Assembly (NCBI GenBank): GCA_007258455.2
Contig: VDFB02193867.1
Span: forward strand, 530,791,944 to 530,855,943
Source: Sequoia sempervirens
Taxonomy: Eukaryota > Streptophyta > Pinopsida > Cupressales > Cupressaceae
Direction of reading: 5' to 3'
Length of the DNA stretch: 64,000 bases
The notes beneath the pieces were generated by a model, which was not told the origin of the DNA, did no database searches, and saw only the letters and a list, made by a program, of their open reading frames with translations. The translations under genes were made by a program, and so were the position numbers. Positions 43,079 to 56,874 of this stretch are shown in pieces (position 1 is the stretch's first letter; the number at the start of each line of letters is the position of its first letter).

Positions 43079-43797
43079 CCACAATAGTGGTTTACACTTT
43101 CTAGGAGATCCTATTTTTTGCTGAAATCACATATTTTTAGAAAATATAATGATTTAAGCCTTGAAAATTTTTATTTAAAGGATTCCAATTGAATATGTTT
43201 TAATCAAACCGCCTTAGACCAAGCCCCCTTGGATAAAACCCCGCTAGTTTTAAACCATACCTATAACAGAGTCTCCTTTATGCCTATCAAAATGTTGATA
43301 AAAAACCACTTTTGATTTACCTTTTGGGGGATCAAATGAATTCATTTAAAATTTATTTTTTGTAAGTATATAGTCCTTATTATAAGCTTATAAAAAATTA
43401 TAATTTTAATTAAATTTAATTTGATTATTATATTTATTTTTTATTTCTTGTGAATGTAGGTTTTTCACCGAAAATCAAGCTCTTTGTTCTACACATGTGG
43501 AAAAATAGAATATTATAATTTTTTTTTGAAAAATATGAAAGTACACCATATATTGGAGTCCTTGATCCAACAAAAATAAATAAATTGAATTTCAATACAT
43601 ACAAAAAATGTTGTGCGTTATATAGTTGCGCTATGTGTAAATTGTAATTGGTTTGACTTTGAAACTTGATTAAAGAAAAAATATTCAATAAAAAACTATC
43701 TAACCAAGTGGAAGCACTAGATATCAGAGTCACAAATCTAAATTTGAAAATTATTTTAGCATCTAGTTTGGCCAAAAATTGTAAACCACTATTGTGG
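43079..43797. mobile_element. MITE-like TIR element, complete, 719 bp (copy B)
   Basis: Left end CCACAATAGTGGTTTACA at 43079, right end its perfect inverse TGTAAACCACTATTGTGG at 43797; 18 bp of perfect TIR. The interior is AT-rich and without a transposase. It splits the second RNase H of the Tat element. Flanks do not show a clear short target duplication, though AACAC..CATGT-like sequence occurs on both sides. Copy A has the same insertion (right part at 1-566). Confidence 0.85.
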
Positions 43798-44775
43798 GAT
43801 CACCACATGAAGTGTTCTAATTTTCCATTTTATTGCCATTCTAAGCCCTATAACAAGTGCCTCATATTTTTCCACATTATTTGTGCATGGGAACGCTATG
43901 CAAGAAGACTTAGGAATGGAAACTCCTTGAGGAGTGATGAATTGTATTCCTACCCCTGAGCCATGATTAGTATGTGATCCATCAAAGTATAACCTCCAAG
44001 GTGCCTTAGGTTCTGTGTGAAATATTGACTCATCTAGGAAATCTGTCACTAAAGGATGATCACTTTGCATAGGCACATCTGGCAGTTGCTCTGCAGTCAC
44101 TTGTCCTTTGATCGCTTTTCTTTCTACATATTGGATGTCGTATTTGCTTAGAATCATGACCCATTTGGCCAGACATCCTGTTAATGTTGCCCAACTTAAT
44201 AGATATTTGAGGGGGTCAATATTTGCTACCAATTGTCTCTGATGGCTCAACATATAATGTCTTAGCTTCTGAGCTGCAAAGACAATTGCTAGACAAACCC
44301 ATTCAATTGATGTGTAATTTAGCTCATACCCAACCAGTGTCAGACTGATATAATATATGGCCCTTTCTTTCTCGTCATGGTCATTTTGTGCTAGTAATGC
44401 CCCCAGTACTGATGTAGTGGCAAAGATGTATAAGATCAAAGGTTTGCCTTGAATGGGAGGCATAAGGACGGGCACTGACAATAGGTAGTCTTTTATTTGT
44501 TGAAAGGCCTCTTGGTATTTATCTTTCCACACAAAGGGGATGCCTTTGCACATAAGATATTGGAATGGTTGACACTTGTCAACCAATTGTGCTATGAAGC
44601 ATCGGATAGATTGCACCCTTCCTTGTAAGGTTTTGAGTTCACTGATTCCTCTAGAAGGAGGCATGTCCATGATGGATTTGACTTTGGCTGGATCGACCTT
44701 AATGCCTCTTCGAGAAACTATGTATCCCAAAATTTTTCCAGATGTTACACCAAAGACACATTTCTTAAGATTCAT
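43789..44775 (-). pseudogene. Tat pol: RNase H plus archaeal-type RNase H (copy B)
   Basis: Identical in translation to 558-1544: RT end, RNase H, then WRLYFDGSHTNHGSGVGI of the second RNase H, cut by the TIR element at 43797. Domain details are given for copy A. Confidence 0.85.
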
Positions 44776-45682
44776 TCGTACTTTGTATTCTTTGTCTCTT
44801 GAAAATTGTGTCTAACACCTTTAGATGATCTTTTCTTGTTATTGATTTAGCCAAAAGGTCATCCACATAATCTTCCATTATCTTATGCATCATGTCATGA
44901 AAGATTGTGGTCATAGCCCTTTGATACGTGGTGCCTACATTTTTAAGACCAAACGACATGACATTCTAATAGTATGTACCCTAAGGGAAAGTGAATGTTG
45001 TTTTATGTTGATCTTCAGGGGCAATACGAATCTAATTATAGCCTGAGAAACCATCCATGAGGGACAACATCTCATATCCTACCATGAGGTCGACTATGAT
45101 GTCAATATTCGACAAAGGAAAGTCATCTTTTGGGCATGCCTTGTTTAAGTCTCTAAAATTTGTGCAGATGCAGATCATTCCATTTGGATTTGTTATGGGA
45201 ACAAGGTTAGATATCCATTCAGTATAATCAATAGACTGTATGAACCCAACGTCTAGAAGTTTCTTCAACTCAGCCTTGACCAGTAGAGTGACCTAAGGAT
45301 GCATTTTGCATAACTTCTATTTAACTGGTTTGGCATTTGGAAATAATGGAAGATGGTGCAGAATGAGTTTTGGGTCTAGTCCTGGCATGTCGGCATAGGA
45401 CCATGCGAAGTTGATTTTACATTTTGCAAAGAATTTTTGAAATTTCAGTTTCTCTTCTTCAATCAGGGATGCTGCAAAGAGGACCATTTTGGGATCTTCT
45501 ATTGTTGATATGTTGTCTTCCATGGTGTCCTCTATGAGCATAGTTGATTTCTTGTGCGTTACGGGGAGAAAGTCCAATCCTCCATCTTTGGGCTCCTCGG
45601 AGAGGTTTTCACCTATAGATATGTCCTTTGTTTTTACTTTTTTGTTGTCAGAAGATGCCTTTTGGTTTTCACCTAAATACAT
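44765..45682 (-). pseudogene. Tat pol: reverse transcriptase (copy B)
   Basis: Same stops and frameshift as copy A, with the YVDD box in the 44959-44765 segment and FRDLNKACPKDDFPL in the 45268-45032 segment. That all the lesions are shared shows they predate the last homogenisation of the two copies. Confidence 0.88.
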
Positions 45683-45813
45683 TTCATTTTTGCTTTATTC
45701 TTATTTCTAATTTTGCGACTGGAGGATGGAGTAGTCTCACCAAAATAAGCTACACAATCTAGGTCAATAGTGAATCTTGCCTTATGATCACCACTGGGTA
45801 TGCCCTCACGTAA

Positions 45814-46695
45814 TCACATAAACTCTGCAATGGCCTCATCATTTTGAAAGGTGTCTAGGATTGGTGGGCCTTGTTGGTCCCAATCAATTAGTTGAGGATA
45901 AACTAGGGAAATGCCATCGCCAATGTTGGTGAATTGAGGGGAGGATGCAGAAAGCATGCAGACGGATTCATAGATATTGTAGATGAAATTATCATCATCC
46001 AATTCCACATCAGACTCTATCCAATATTCCCCTTCACTTGTCTCATATTCGTTGTCAAAGTAAGGGATAAATGACTCAGAGTTGTGGTTGTCAGTGTCAT
46101 CTAGCAATTTAGATGTATTCAACTAATGGTTATTAGATTCAGATGGTAGGGCTTGTATGTCATGGGGAAGGGAAATGGGACTGTGACTATTTGGTGCTTG
46201 CTCGATTTTAAATGTTTTCCAAAAATTTTGTTCAGAGGTAAGCTCTCTAGCTTCAAGGAACAAATCATCAAGGCAACAGTCACTTAAGGATCGTTGGGAA
46301 CCAAATTCCCACTCTTGGGAGTTGGTTTCGGTAAAGGATTCCTTGATGGTCTCGACACTTTCTGAAGCATGCACTCACTCACTCAAAATTCCATTGGTAC
46401 ATCGGTCGTCATTGTCAGGTAATCCATACCCTAACCCAAGATACTTTGGTATTTTGAAAGGTTTTGTGGGCTCTCTTCGTCCAATTTTATTTTTGCCTAG
46501 GCTACTAGTTCCATCATAGCCCTTAGCCTTCATTATGTCATATCCCTTGCCATATTTCTTAACTGGTAATGGGGGTAGGTTTTCCATTTCTTTATAGAGC
46601 CATCCTATAATATCGGCAAGGTCCTCATTACTCATGTCTCCCCATTTGATGAAAACCATTTTTGGTGGAACTTTGAAAATTTCTTTGGGTTCCAT
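45814..46695 (-). pseudogene. Tat linker with G-patch-like domain (copy B)
   Basis: Same as 2583-3464, including both internal stops. One nearby substitution (45692, G against T in copy A) lies just outside the frame. Confidence 0.7.
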
Positions 46696-46946
46696 TCTAA
46701 AACATGGCCGACCATAGACCTTTGGAGAATTCGGTATTGTATTGTTGTGATGCTATATGATGTATGTAGTCTGAATTCTCCACAATCGAGGTCTTGGATC
46801 TTGACATTGGACTCATCCTTAGGGTTTGAGGAAGATGGTGATGTGGTGGATGATGTGGATGGAGTGGACATGGAAGATGATGCAAGTGTGGATGGGTCAA
46901 TGTATTTAGAAAAAGAGGAGCCAGGAGCTTCTCAGTTGATGGGCAC

Positions 46947-47343
46947 TCAGTTTTTAGAAATACCCCTTAGGTTGGTGCAATATTGAAAAGGGTCGGGGTC
47001 TCCATATATGGTGATTTTTGTGCCGTCAAATGGGAATTTTAAGCATTGGTGATATGTAGAGGGAATGGATTTTAGGGCATGAATCCATGGGCATCCAAGC
47101 AAGATGTTGTAAGGTAATTCTAGATCTAGGACTTGACAAGTTGTATCCACAATGACTATTCCCACTCTAATAGGAAGAGAAATAATGCCTCGTGATGAAC
47201 GTTCTTTGTCATTATATTCTTTTATAACTATACTCTTTGTAGGGTCTACGCATGCATCAGAAAATCCCAGAGCCTTAACCAGTTTTAAGGAGCATATGTT
47301 CAATCCTGCTCCGCCATCTACTAAAGCTCTTCTGACCTTGTGC
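46947..47343 (-). pseudogene. Tat aspartic protease (copy B)
   Basis: DGGAG catalytic loop and LPYNILLGCPWIHALKSIPS as in copy A. At 47218 the codon gives Glu where copy A has Ala. Confidence 0.78.
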
Positions 47344-50327
47344 TTATGGATGAAAGTTTCAATGTATAATGCATTGTTATGGTTGGTCTTGGGTGATGAA
47401 TAATCCTAATTATAAAAGGTGACGTGATGAGGTGTAGTGAGGTATCCCACCATGGTCTCAAATTGGTTGACATCAATATCCTTAGGGACAGATGACTCTT
47501 GCAGGGTTTTATCCAAGATATCCTTATGCATGGGAGAAATATGAAGCAACTCGAGTATGGAAATCTGCACAGGGGTTTTGCATAACTGATCGATAAGGTT
47601 AAACTAACTCTTAGGTTTCCACTGCTTTGTAGATGAGTCGGGTTGTGATTGCTTAGGAGATGGACTAGGTATGGTGATTTTAGGTTTCCTAGCAAGAGGC
47701 GGACCAGCTATGGTGATCTTTCCATTGTGAGTAGTAGCATTGCATTGAGATGCTCTTTTGACTGTGATGGTATTGACACATTCGTTATTAGTTCAGACAT
47801 TGTTTATAGTAGGTCCACTAGAATAGTCATACTTGGCATGGGCGTAATTGGATTGATTATTGTTTGTCTTAGGACCTGACATGGAAGCGTTATTAGAACC
47901 ATGGTCTTGTAGTGGGTTCTTATGAATGGTATGATCCGAATTAGAGGAAAATTGTGGTCCACCAACCTCAATGATACGATTCTCGATAAGGTCTTGTACC
48001 AGATTTTTCAGTTGTCGACAAGAAGAAGTTTTATGTCCTTTGCCTAATGATAATCACAAAATGCATTATCGTTCCACCATACTAGTTTGAATTGTCCTAG
48101 ATCATATGGTTTGGTTCTTGAAATGTGATGACACCATTCTGAAGGAATTTCTTGAGGACTTCCTCAAGGGGCTCACCCAAGGGAGTGTATGTGTGACCCC
48201 TGGGGAATTATCTTATCTGATGATATTGTCCTTGATTGTGACTATTTTGACCTTTTTGGTTGTTTGAGGTAGCATTGGTGGGGGGTGTCAATATCGTTGT
48301 TGGTTTGTTTTTCATTTAAACCCCTTTTAGAGCCAGTACATGACCCATGGTGTTTACATCCTTGGTGTCAACAACACTGTCATTGGTACCATGTTTATTT
48401 TTGACCCAATACTTGTTTTTGTCCGTGGGAGGGTTTACGTTTGTGTTTTTAGGACCATACTTTAGTTCTCCTTTTGCAATAAGAGCTTTCTCAACCTAGA
48501 TGCCCTTTTCGACTAGGCCTGTAAAAGTTGTGCAACAATGAACTTGTAATCTATATTTTAGGGGGCCTAGAAGTGTTTGAACGAACATGTCAACCTTTTA
48601 TTTTTCAGGTATGTTTATGTGACAACGACTAGCTAGACTTCTCCATCTTTGGAAGAATGGGATAAAAGTTTCGCCCGCATCCTCTTGCGTGAGAGTACAT
48701 AGGCTACTAATAGAGGTGTCCATGTCAATGTTATATGAGTAATTTTTTATGAACTTGTGTTTAAGTTCATCCCATGTTTTGATATCCTTTTGAGTGGAGA
48801 ACCATTCAAGGGCAGGACCTGCAAGACTTTTAGAAAGAGTCTCATCAAGTACGTTTGTTCATAGGCGACATCCATACAGTTGGTCGCGAATTCTCGAACA
48901 TGTTCGATAGGGTTTGTCTTTCCTCTGTATTTGGTAAAATTTGGTGACACATATCCCAGAGGAAATGGCAGCATGTATAAGTTCATGTCAAAGTGGTACA
49001 CAAATAGATCATATGACACTTCTGATTTCTTGGTGGATATTCAAATGTTTTCTATGGTCTTCTCTAGACCCATCAAATTTGCTTGCAAGACATTGATTAT
49101 AGGGTCATTTTTAGCACCATACATTGGATTGATTGGTACACCATGGGTCCCCATTTGTTGTGAGTGGATGTTGGTGTATTGTTCAGGGATGTGTTGTTGT
49201 GATATGTATGATGTGTTTTGGTTTGTGTGTTGGTACTAAAAGTTTGGATTGGGGGCGTGTTGATGGGTATGAATATGGGATGAATATGTTGGAATGTGTC
49301 CCCCAGCCATTTGGGTCTATATTTGGGGAATATAGTGACCAAGAATATTTTGGTGTTCGATAGATCCCATAGGTTGTGTATTTTGATTGCCTTGTAGGGG
49401 TTGTTGGAACTATCCCAGAGGAGTATTCATGTTTTTTCCTTGGGAGGCGTTGGTATTAAACTATGTTGACATGTTAACATTAGGTTGTGGTCCTTGAATA
49501 AGGAGACGTCGTTTACCTCCACCCAAAGGATTAACTAAGGTACCAATGAGAGGATTTGATGGGGATGCACCCATGGACCTAGATGTAGTTGTAAATGGGG
49601 GATTTAAATGGCTTGATGATGCCCCCAAGGCATTTACCAAAGTGGTAAATAGAGGATTGGAATAACTTGCCCACATTGCCGAGGACCCAAAAGTGACTCT
49701 AGCCGATTATGATGATATTGTGGATAGTGTAGGCGATGTGACAGATTGTGTACCTCCAATGGATGTAGCGTTGATTGAATTGGAATTGTGTGGAATGTTG
49801 GAGATAACACTCATGGTAGTTGTGACATTTTGTGAGGTAGCATCAAAAAACGTATTATTTGTGTTGTTTGGAGGTTGACCACTATTGGACATGTTATTTG
49901 TGTTGTTGACATTATGGTCAGGAGATGTTGTCTCAAAGTATTAATGTCGAACCCATGGGGTAATTTAGCCCCTTGAATTAAAAGTATGGCCACATATTTG
50001 TCTATCATATAAAACCATTTGTTCTACGAAATGGGCCACTTCTGGATCTTGTGCTGCTACCTCTAGGTTTTCCTCAAGTATTTGTCCATATTCATCCTTA
50101 CGTAAGAATGGTTCAAAGGGGTTGTTTGATGAGGATGGTATGGTCATGAGAGGTTGAGTATTTGTGTCGCTAAATGGGTCGTTAAAATTCCAATTTGGGT
50201 CATAATTGTGATTGGTGACATTGGAATTGGAGTCTTGTCCAAAGTTTTCCATTTGTTGTTTCTTTCTTTGGAATCTAGTTTCCACCATAAAAGGAAATTG
50301 CTCAAATGAAGATGATGAGAATGACAA
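47344..50327 (-). pseudogene. Tat gag (copy B), frameshifted
   Basis: Begins at the Met at 50327; gag core at about 49020-48630; degenerate knuckle near 48070-48000. The frameshift near 48846 matches copy A. One substitution at 47397 (T against C) was noted. Confidence 0.75.
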
Positions 50328-53089
50328 CTAAATGCAAGGATGACACTAGCCTATGTTTTTTTTTTTTGATAAAGGATTTTAATGCAAGATTATGTTTTTG
50401 GATTTTCGATAATAAGGGATGACAATGCAAGAATGTTTTCTAAAGAAAATGGCCAATGCAAAATGATGACTAGGATGACAAGTTATGAAAAAAAAATTGT
50501 ATTTTGGGAATAAAGGATGACAATTCAAGGTGGTGATGACATTTGCCTAAGGAAGTGATGAAGGAAAGATGACAAGGTTGTCAAGGTCAAAGTGCCAAAT
50601 GAGGACTAAGATGATAATTTTGACTAAGACTAAGATGATTAATGCAAAGTCGAGGTTGAAAATGAGGACCAATGATGGACAATGTAAAGTCTAAGTTTAA
50701 AATGAGGACTAAGTTTGGACAATATTTGGAGAAAGGTTTTCCTAACCACTCTAAGCTTGACTTATGTCTCAATTTAGGTTATCAAAGGACTTGCTAAGGG
50801 GACTAATTGACAAGTTCTAAATGATGAGTGAGCTTGCCTAACTAGACTATTGAGTTGGAGGTTCTCACAAAAAAGGACAACGACTAAAAAGAGGAAATAA
50901 TGACTAAGTCCCAAGATAACCTAGTTTTGAAAACAATTATTTTGCAAAGTGTGGAGATTTGGTCTAATCTAAAGTTTTCCAAGATGAAGCCTAAGGACAC
51001 GTTTATGATAGAAATGATGATTATGATGCCTAGGGAATGCAACTAAAAATTTGGAAATTTAACCTATGGTAAAAAATGCAAGCTAGTGAATGCAAATGAT
51101 GAATGTTTTGAGAAATTTTAGTTCTAGGTTTATGACAGAGACCTTTGAAAAAAAAGGTTTGACAGTAGGCTAAAATGTTTGGACTTGAAGTTTTGGTAAA
51201 AAAATCCAATTTGTTTGAAGTTGATTGTTTGTTTCCAGATGTGTGAATGTTGTTTGTTTCATTTCAGTATCCAGAAAACACTTGGCAAGCACAATATTTT
51301 GAATGTAAACAAACACAAAAGAGAACAAGTACAACCCTATGGTTAAGCTAGGACAATATCTGCTAGATTCCACGTGGGTTTCCCCAACCACATATCAATA
51401 GCATGTGAATTCATAAGCTTGGATACACGGGCTCCCCCTTACAATGCACTCTCTTCTTAAGCCAACCAAGCTTCCAACCCCCATGAAACTCCCATGGCAA
51501 ATTGATCACCTCTACTACAAATTGCGAAGATGTGGATGCCTTAACACTGACCGGTGCTGCACTGGCAAATAGAAGGTTTTTGGCTACTAAACAATGGTGT
51601 TTAATTTAGGACCCCCGTTTGAGTGGCCATACATGGGGCACAAGATTAAGTTTCATTTAGGAGGCACTCCAGCCTAAAGAGGTTAAGCTCAATAGGGTTT
51701 TGGAGAGTACTACTTGGTCCATATGACACATCCGCACTCATAATCTTAGGTTTTTCCTTAAGATTCACATTTATATACTGGTCAGGGGTAGCTTGGCTTT
51801 AGCTCCGTTGCCGGTTTGAGTCACCTAGAGGTGATGAAATCGCTTGGCAGGCCCAATTTCTAGAGGCAATAATCATTTCTCTTACACCTAGGATCACATG
51901 AATGTGCAAGGGGAGAGGATACTTCGGTTATTGCATCAAAGTTACACATGGACAAAATGGGTCTAGCTTTCTGATCACTGAGTTTGCATAGAGTGAGAGC
52001 ATAGTCACCTACCACTTTCAAACACAGTCAGATAGATTTGAAAGCATGTTCATTTTATTGCACCAAATGAAATGTTTTCTAATCTAAAAAATCACAAGCA
52101 TGATGTTTAGAAGTGATAGTCTTGGATACTCGAACTTGCAAAATCACAAGTTAAAAGTTTTATCAAGTTGTCTTGGACCCACGAAATGTAAATGCCACAC
52201 GCTACCAACAAGGATTAGTAACCAAAAGTCTCTAATCTAAAACATGTAATCTGTTAAAATCCTAAACTAAATTAAAAGTTAAAAAGTTAAAAATCTAAAT
52301 TAAATTAGAAATTAGAAATCTAAACTAAATTAAAAAGTTAAAAAAAAATCTAAATTAACAATCTAATCTAAAATCTAATAAAATCTAATTTAAAAAATCT
52401 AATTTAAAATCTAATCTAAAATCTAAAATCTAATAAAAATATAATCTAAAATCTAACTAAAAGCTAATTTAAAAAATCTAAAAAAAATCTAATTTAAAAA
52501 TCTAAAAAACATCTAACTAAAAAAAATCTAAAGAACATCTAACTAAAAGCTAATTTAAAAATCTAAAAAATATATAATTTAAAAATCTAAAAAAAATCTA
52601 ACTAAAAGCTAATTTAAAAATCTAAAAAAAATCTAATTTAAAAATTTAAAATCTAAAAATAAATCTAACTAAAAGCTAATTTAAAAATATAAAAATCTAA
52701 TTAAATTCTAATTAAAATTATGAAATCTAAATTAAAGAATTTAATTATAAAATCTAAATTAAAGAATTTAAAAATCTATTTAACTAAAAATCTAAAATTT
52801 AATTTAAAATCTAAATTAAATTAGAAAAAGTTAAATTTAAACTAACTTAGAAAGATTAAAAATATTAAATCTAAATTTACATCTAACTCTAAATTAATTT
52901 AAATGAAATTAATCTAAACTAATAAAACTAAAGCTAATGAAAACTAAAGTTAATGAAAATGACGTTTCCAAATGTGAATGCATCACGACAGGGCGTTTGC
53001 ATCTCAGAATGCTATGATTGCGTTGTTCTATACCTATACCTGCAAAAGCAAAAAAAAGTAGACCAAAAACCATACAAAAATCTGCAAGA
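50328..53089 (-). other. Leader of Tat element (copy B)
   Basis: Same content as 7097-9838. The AATCTA-type tract is at about 52230-52950 and differs from copy A by several indels (for example in 52560-52660 and 52760-52800). Confidence 0.6.
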
Positions 53090-53107
53090 AAAACGTCGGG
53101 TTCACCA
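53090..53107 (-). other. Candidate primer binding site (copy B)
   Basis: Minus strand TTGGTGAACCCGACGTT next to the 5' LTR, as in copy A. Confidence 0.55.
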
Positions 53108-53108
53108 A

Positions 53109-54001
53109 TGTATCAATGGGTTATTTTTAGATAGGTTAGCGGACTAAAGCACAAAACAAAAACCCAAAGAAACTATGGAATACAAAGAAAGCAAATGAAA
53201 TAAACGAGAATGATTATACCTGTTACTCGTTGAAGCTTCAATGATTCACCTTCATAGCACCTTCTAGCTTGCAACATATGATTGTTGCCCTTAGATTTGT
53301 GTGTGAGCAAATGATTGTGACCAAGCCCTATGCAAGTGTTGAAAGATTTGAATGACAAAATAAAGAATATGACAAATGACTATGCCTATGACAAGTAATC
53401 AAATTGAATTAAACAAGCTAAATGCAAAGTAAATTCTAAGCATAAAATGTCTATATCAATGAAGTGGTGCCAAAAATATGAGCAAATTGGCATTTTATAT
53501 AAAATGCAATTTTGGACGGACAGATGAGATTGAAAGCTGACAAAGCCTAAAATCAGTGGACAAGATTTCATGTGACAATCCCTAATTAGGGTTAGGGAAA
53601 AATTATTAAATGAGTGGTCAAGATGTCATTTGAGAAAATGGAATCGGTGGTCGAGAATAAATATGATAATTAGTCAAAAAGATAAATATTTTCAAGAAGA
53701 TAAAGATTGTTGATTTGTAAGATTCGAAAAATCAAGAGGATAAAGGTTGAACTCAAAGCAGATTTGGAAAATCAAGAATTTGCTCAATTACTTGATTTTT
53801 GAAATTTAAAATATGGATTTTGTATGACAATAAATAATCGATTTTAATTAAATAAATTAATAAATTCATTTAATTATGAGAATTAGTGACATATTAAACA
53901 AACAAATAAAATTCATTTATTTAATAATCAAGAAGACATAAATGAATAAAGGTAACAATAGACCCTTACTGACGTAAAACAGTCATTTTTAAGTGTCTAC
54001 A
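53109..54001 (-). repeat. 5' LTR of complete Tat element, 893 bp
   Basis: TGTA...TACA termini, followed outward by the ATATT target duplication (54002-54006). It keeps two of the six palindromic units of its 3' partner. Substitution differences from the 3' LTR are a few percent by eye. Confidence 0.92.
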
Positions 54002-55020
54002 ATATTATGTCTTAGATATTATATGTGATTAGGCATATGAAATTCAATATAGGATACAATATGTCTTAGAGATTCTAGATATGATCTTATTTATTGACAT
54101 TCAATTTATATGCCATCTTGTAGTGTTACATGATAAGTATTAGATATTTTATATGATCATATATACCAATATAAGATATTCATATTCAATTTATATGTTA
54201 TCTTACATTGTGTACATGGTGTTATGTAAGTTAGAGATTGTATCTAATCCTACATATTGATCTATAAGATCATATATTCTCATATCACATTCATCATTTA
54301 TAGATTCCATTGTTACATGATGTTATGTCTTAGATATTTTCTATGATTGAGTAAATATGTTTCATTATATAATACATTATGTGTTAGAGAGTTTACTTAC
54401 AATTCTATATATTGATGTTCAATTTCTTACGTTATCTTACATTGTATACATTATATTATGTCTTAGATATTTTATTTGATATTGTATATTTATTTATAGG
54501 ATCATATATATTCATATCAGACTCGTCATTTATAGATTACATTGTTACATGATGTTATGTCTTAGAAATTATATATGATCATTATTTATATCACATCTAA
54601 CATTTATAGATTACACCATTTCATCATGTGTCTCAAAGTTTGTAGATATGATCCTATATATATTGATATTGATATTGATATTCAATTTATATGTTCACAA
54701 CTAGATCACATAGATAAGTGTTTATATTCATATATTCAATTTATGTGTTCATATGCTAAGTTACATATAGATAAAGTCTCATATATTCATGCATTCAATT
54801 TATATATCTACATATTAAAAATTATATATAAATAAATATCCATATTCATATTCATATTCAATTTATATATCTAGGTAGTAAATTACATATAGATAAATGT
54901 CCATTTATCAAAAAACATCATATATATCCACATGTACTATTAAGTTACATATAGATATAAGTGCCTATATCGATAAATATATTATCAAAATAAATACATT
55001 ATGTGTAAGTCCAACTGGAA
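54002..55020. repeat. AT-rich degenerate tandem array (copy B)
   Basis: Counterpart of 10751-11760. Identical to copy A up to 54390, then diverging. It has an extra GATATT triplication (GATATTGATATTGATATT near 54664) and other small changes. Confidence 0.7.
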
Positions 55021-56571
55021 AATACATACATATAGTGATCAGGTGTCACTCATCATGTTAATTAAATAACATTTTTAGATGAAGATCAATTTAGTGAGTG
55101 AAAAAGAGAAGGGTAAAAAAAGAAGTATGATTTTCCAATTTAAAACAAAAATTGCAATCATATGATTTTTCAACTCTTAGAGTTTTTGGTCTTTCGTTTG
55201 GAACTCACCATATCAATAGACCTCTATCACTTTCTCTAAATAAATTGTGACAAGATAATTATAAAAGTATCCAGAAGCATTCCAGTTCCAAGAAAGATTT
55301 AATTAAGGAAATTTCAAATACTAAAGCAAATACATTTTGAATATATATGTATTTTTCTTAAAAGAATCAGAACTTATGTCCTTATAAATTGTAAGAGAGC
55401 AGAACTCATACTCTTATCAAATGTGAATATTGGAATTTGGGACCTATTTTTTTGGTGAGACATGTAAGATTGGTCAAAGCTCTTATATAGAGGAAAACAG
55501 TGCAGGAAACTTTCACATCCAATGGTAGTGTAAAACAAGAAAAATATTATGTGAATGGGTTTGAGAAAATCAGGCCGGTTGATCAACTGAGCTGGAGGCC
55601 TAACCAATTCACACTCGAATTACCAATAAAAAAGCTCTTTTTGTAGTTTTTTGTTTTTTAAATATGTAAGTTGTGAAACCCATGACAATCCAGCTTGATA
55701 AAATCCCCCTTGTTTACAATATAACGGACTACTTTGAAAACTCCAATTGCCCAATGAATCAGTAATTCAATTACCAAAGGGATCAGTACTCCAATTACCC
55801 AATGAATCAGCATTCCAATTAACAAATGAATCAGTAATCCAATTACTAGTGTAATTTCTTAAATTGAAATTTGCTTTACTACATCCAATTTTCCACTTCT
55901 TAACCGTTTTCCATATTCAATAAATTGGCGTTACTAGCACTTCAAATCACTGTCTCATTTTCAATATTAGATTTGCATTGCTCAGGCCTCAAAGCCATTT
56001 TTTCAGAAGAGTTGAGTTTCCTCAGTAACTTTCTAGCCCTCTGCACTTCCTTCAGATCTAGAAGAACACCAGGTAAGCTTTTCATAGCTTTCAGTATGTT
56101 AAATTTCTTTCTTTCTTTTTTTTTTCTTCCTCCATACTTGGGATCAGCATTTTTACAGGGTTAAATGAACTGATGCTTGCTGTTTAATTAAGTGTTTGGT
56201 TTAGATAATTTTTATTGTACTGGCATTTTTCTGTTCTACTCTCTATAAAGAATAGTTATAATGGAAATAAAATCTGTCTATATGCATGGATACACATCTA
56301 ACCAATGAATTGATGTCTATGTTACCAAAATTTTCCCTTACCCATATAGACAATTGCAGTGATTCCATACCACACCGGGGGAATTTTAGTTTAGTAATTC
56401 CATTACAAGTTTCCAACTGACTTGCAAACAAGAACCATTATGAAAGTGAAAAAGTTATATCTAGATCCTGCAAAATGGAGTGAACACAACAGGAAATAGA
56501 AGATTATAAATTCTCATTCCTATTTATCTTTGCAAACTGATAAGGATTCCAAATAGCATAGTAAAAAGACA
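55021..56571. other. Unassigned region upstream of LBD copy B
   Basis: Counterpart of 11761-13266 with about 1-3% differences. It holds the minisatellite at 55741-55847 (one more ~27 bp unit than copy A) and the conserved open region at 55925-56164, whose plus-strand frame ends differently from copy A because of an indel in the T-run near 56118. Confidence 0.5.
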
Positions 56572-56874
56572 TCAAGTCCTCATGATATTATTGCCTGTGA
56601 AATACGGTAATAAGCCCAATTGGCCATTCTTGAAATGCCAAACTACAATATCCAAATCGACAACAATAGCTGCAGTAGGAATTTCATTAATTACTGGAAG
56701 TTGATAGGTTACAACAGGTAAGAAACCCCCCAAATCTGCATATCGACTGCAAAAATTCACAAAAAGAGAGGCCAAATTATAAGGTCTAAAGCGATAGCTC
56801 AAGGATTTATAGCGACTATCATTTACTGCAATCTGGAGCGAGAGCTGATCTAATGCTCTAAAAATTCTTGTCAT
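56572..56874 (-). other. Unassigned conserved minus-strand frame (copy B)
   Basis: 100 codons, starting MTRIFRALDQLSLQIAVNDS and ending GLLPYFTGNNIMRT. The C-terminal ~58 residues match copy A (13267-13440) and the first ~20 match 14170-14230 of copy A; the middle is unique to copy B. TGAATTTTTGCAG|TCGATATG looks like a splice acceptor inside the frame. Product not recognised; possibly a gene fragment. Confidence 0.35.

Larger units (their letters stand above)
37264..54001 (-). mobile_element. Complete Tat-lineage Ty3/gypsy element, copy B (16.7 kb)
   Basis: Bounded by ATATT at 37259-37263 and 54002-54006, a perfect 5-bp target duplication. Order on the minus strand: 5' LTR 53109-54001, primer binding site, leader, gag, protease, G-patch/linker, RT, RNase H, second RNase H (split by a TIR element at 43079-43797), integrase, a 3 kb spacer of tandem repeats, polypurine tract, 3' LTR 37264-38537. 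All genes are broken. LTRs differ by a few percent and large indels, so the insertion is old, yet the body is nearly identical to copy A. Confidence 0.93.
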
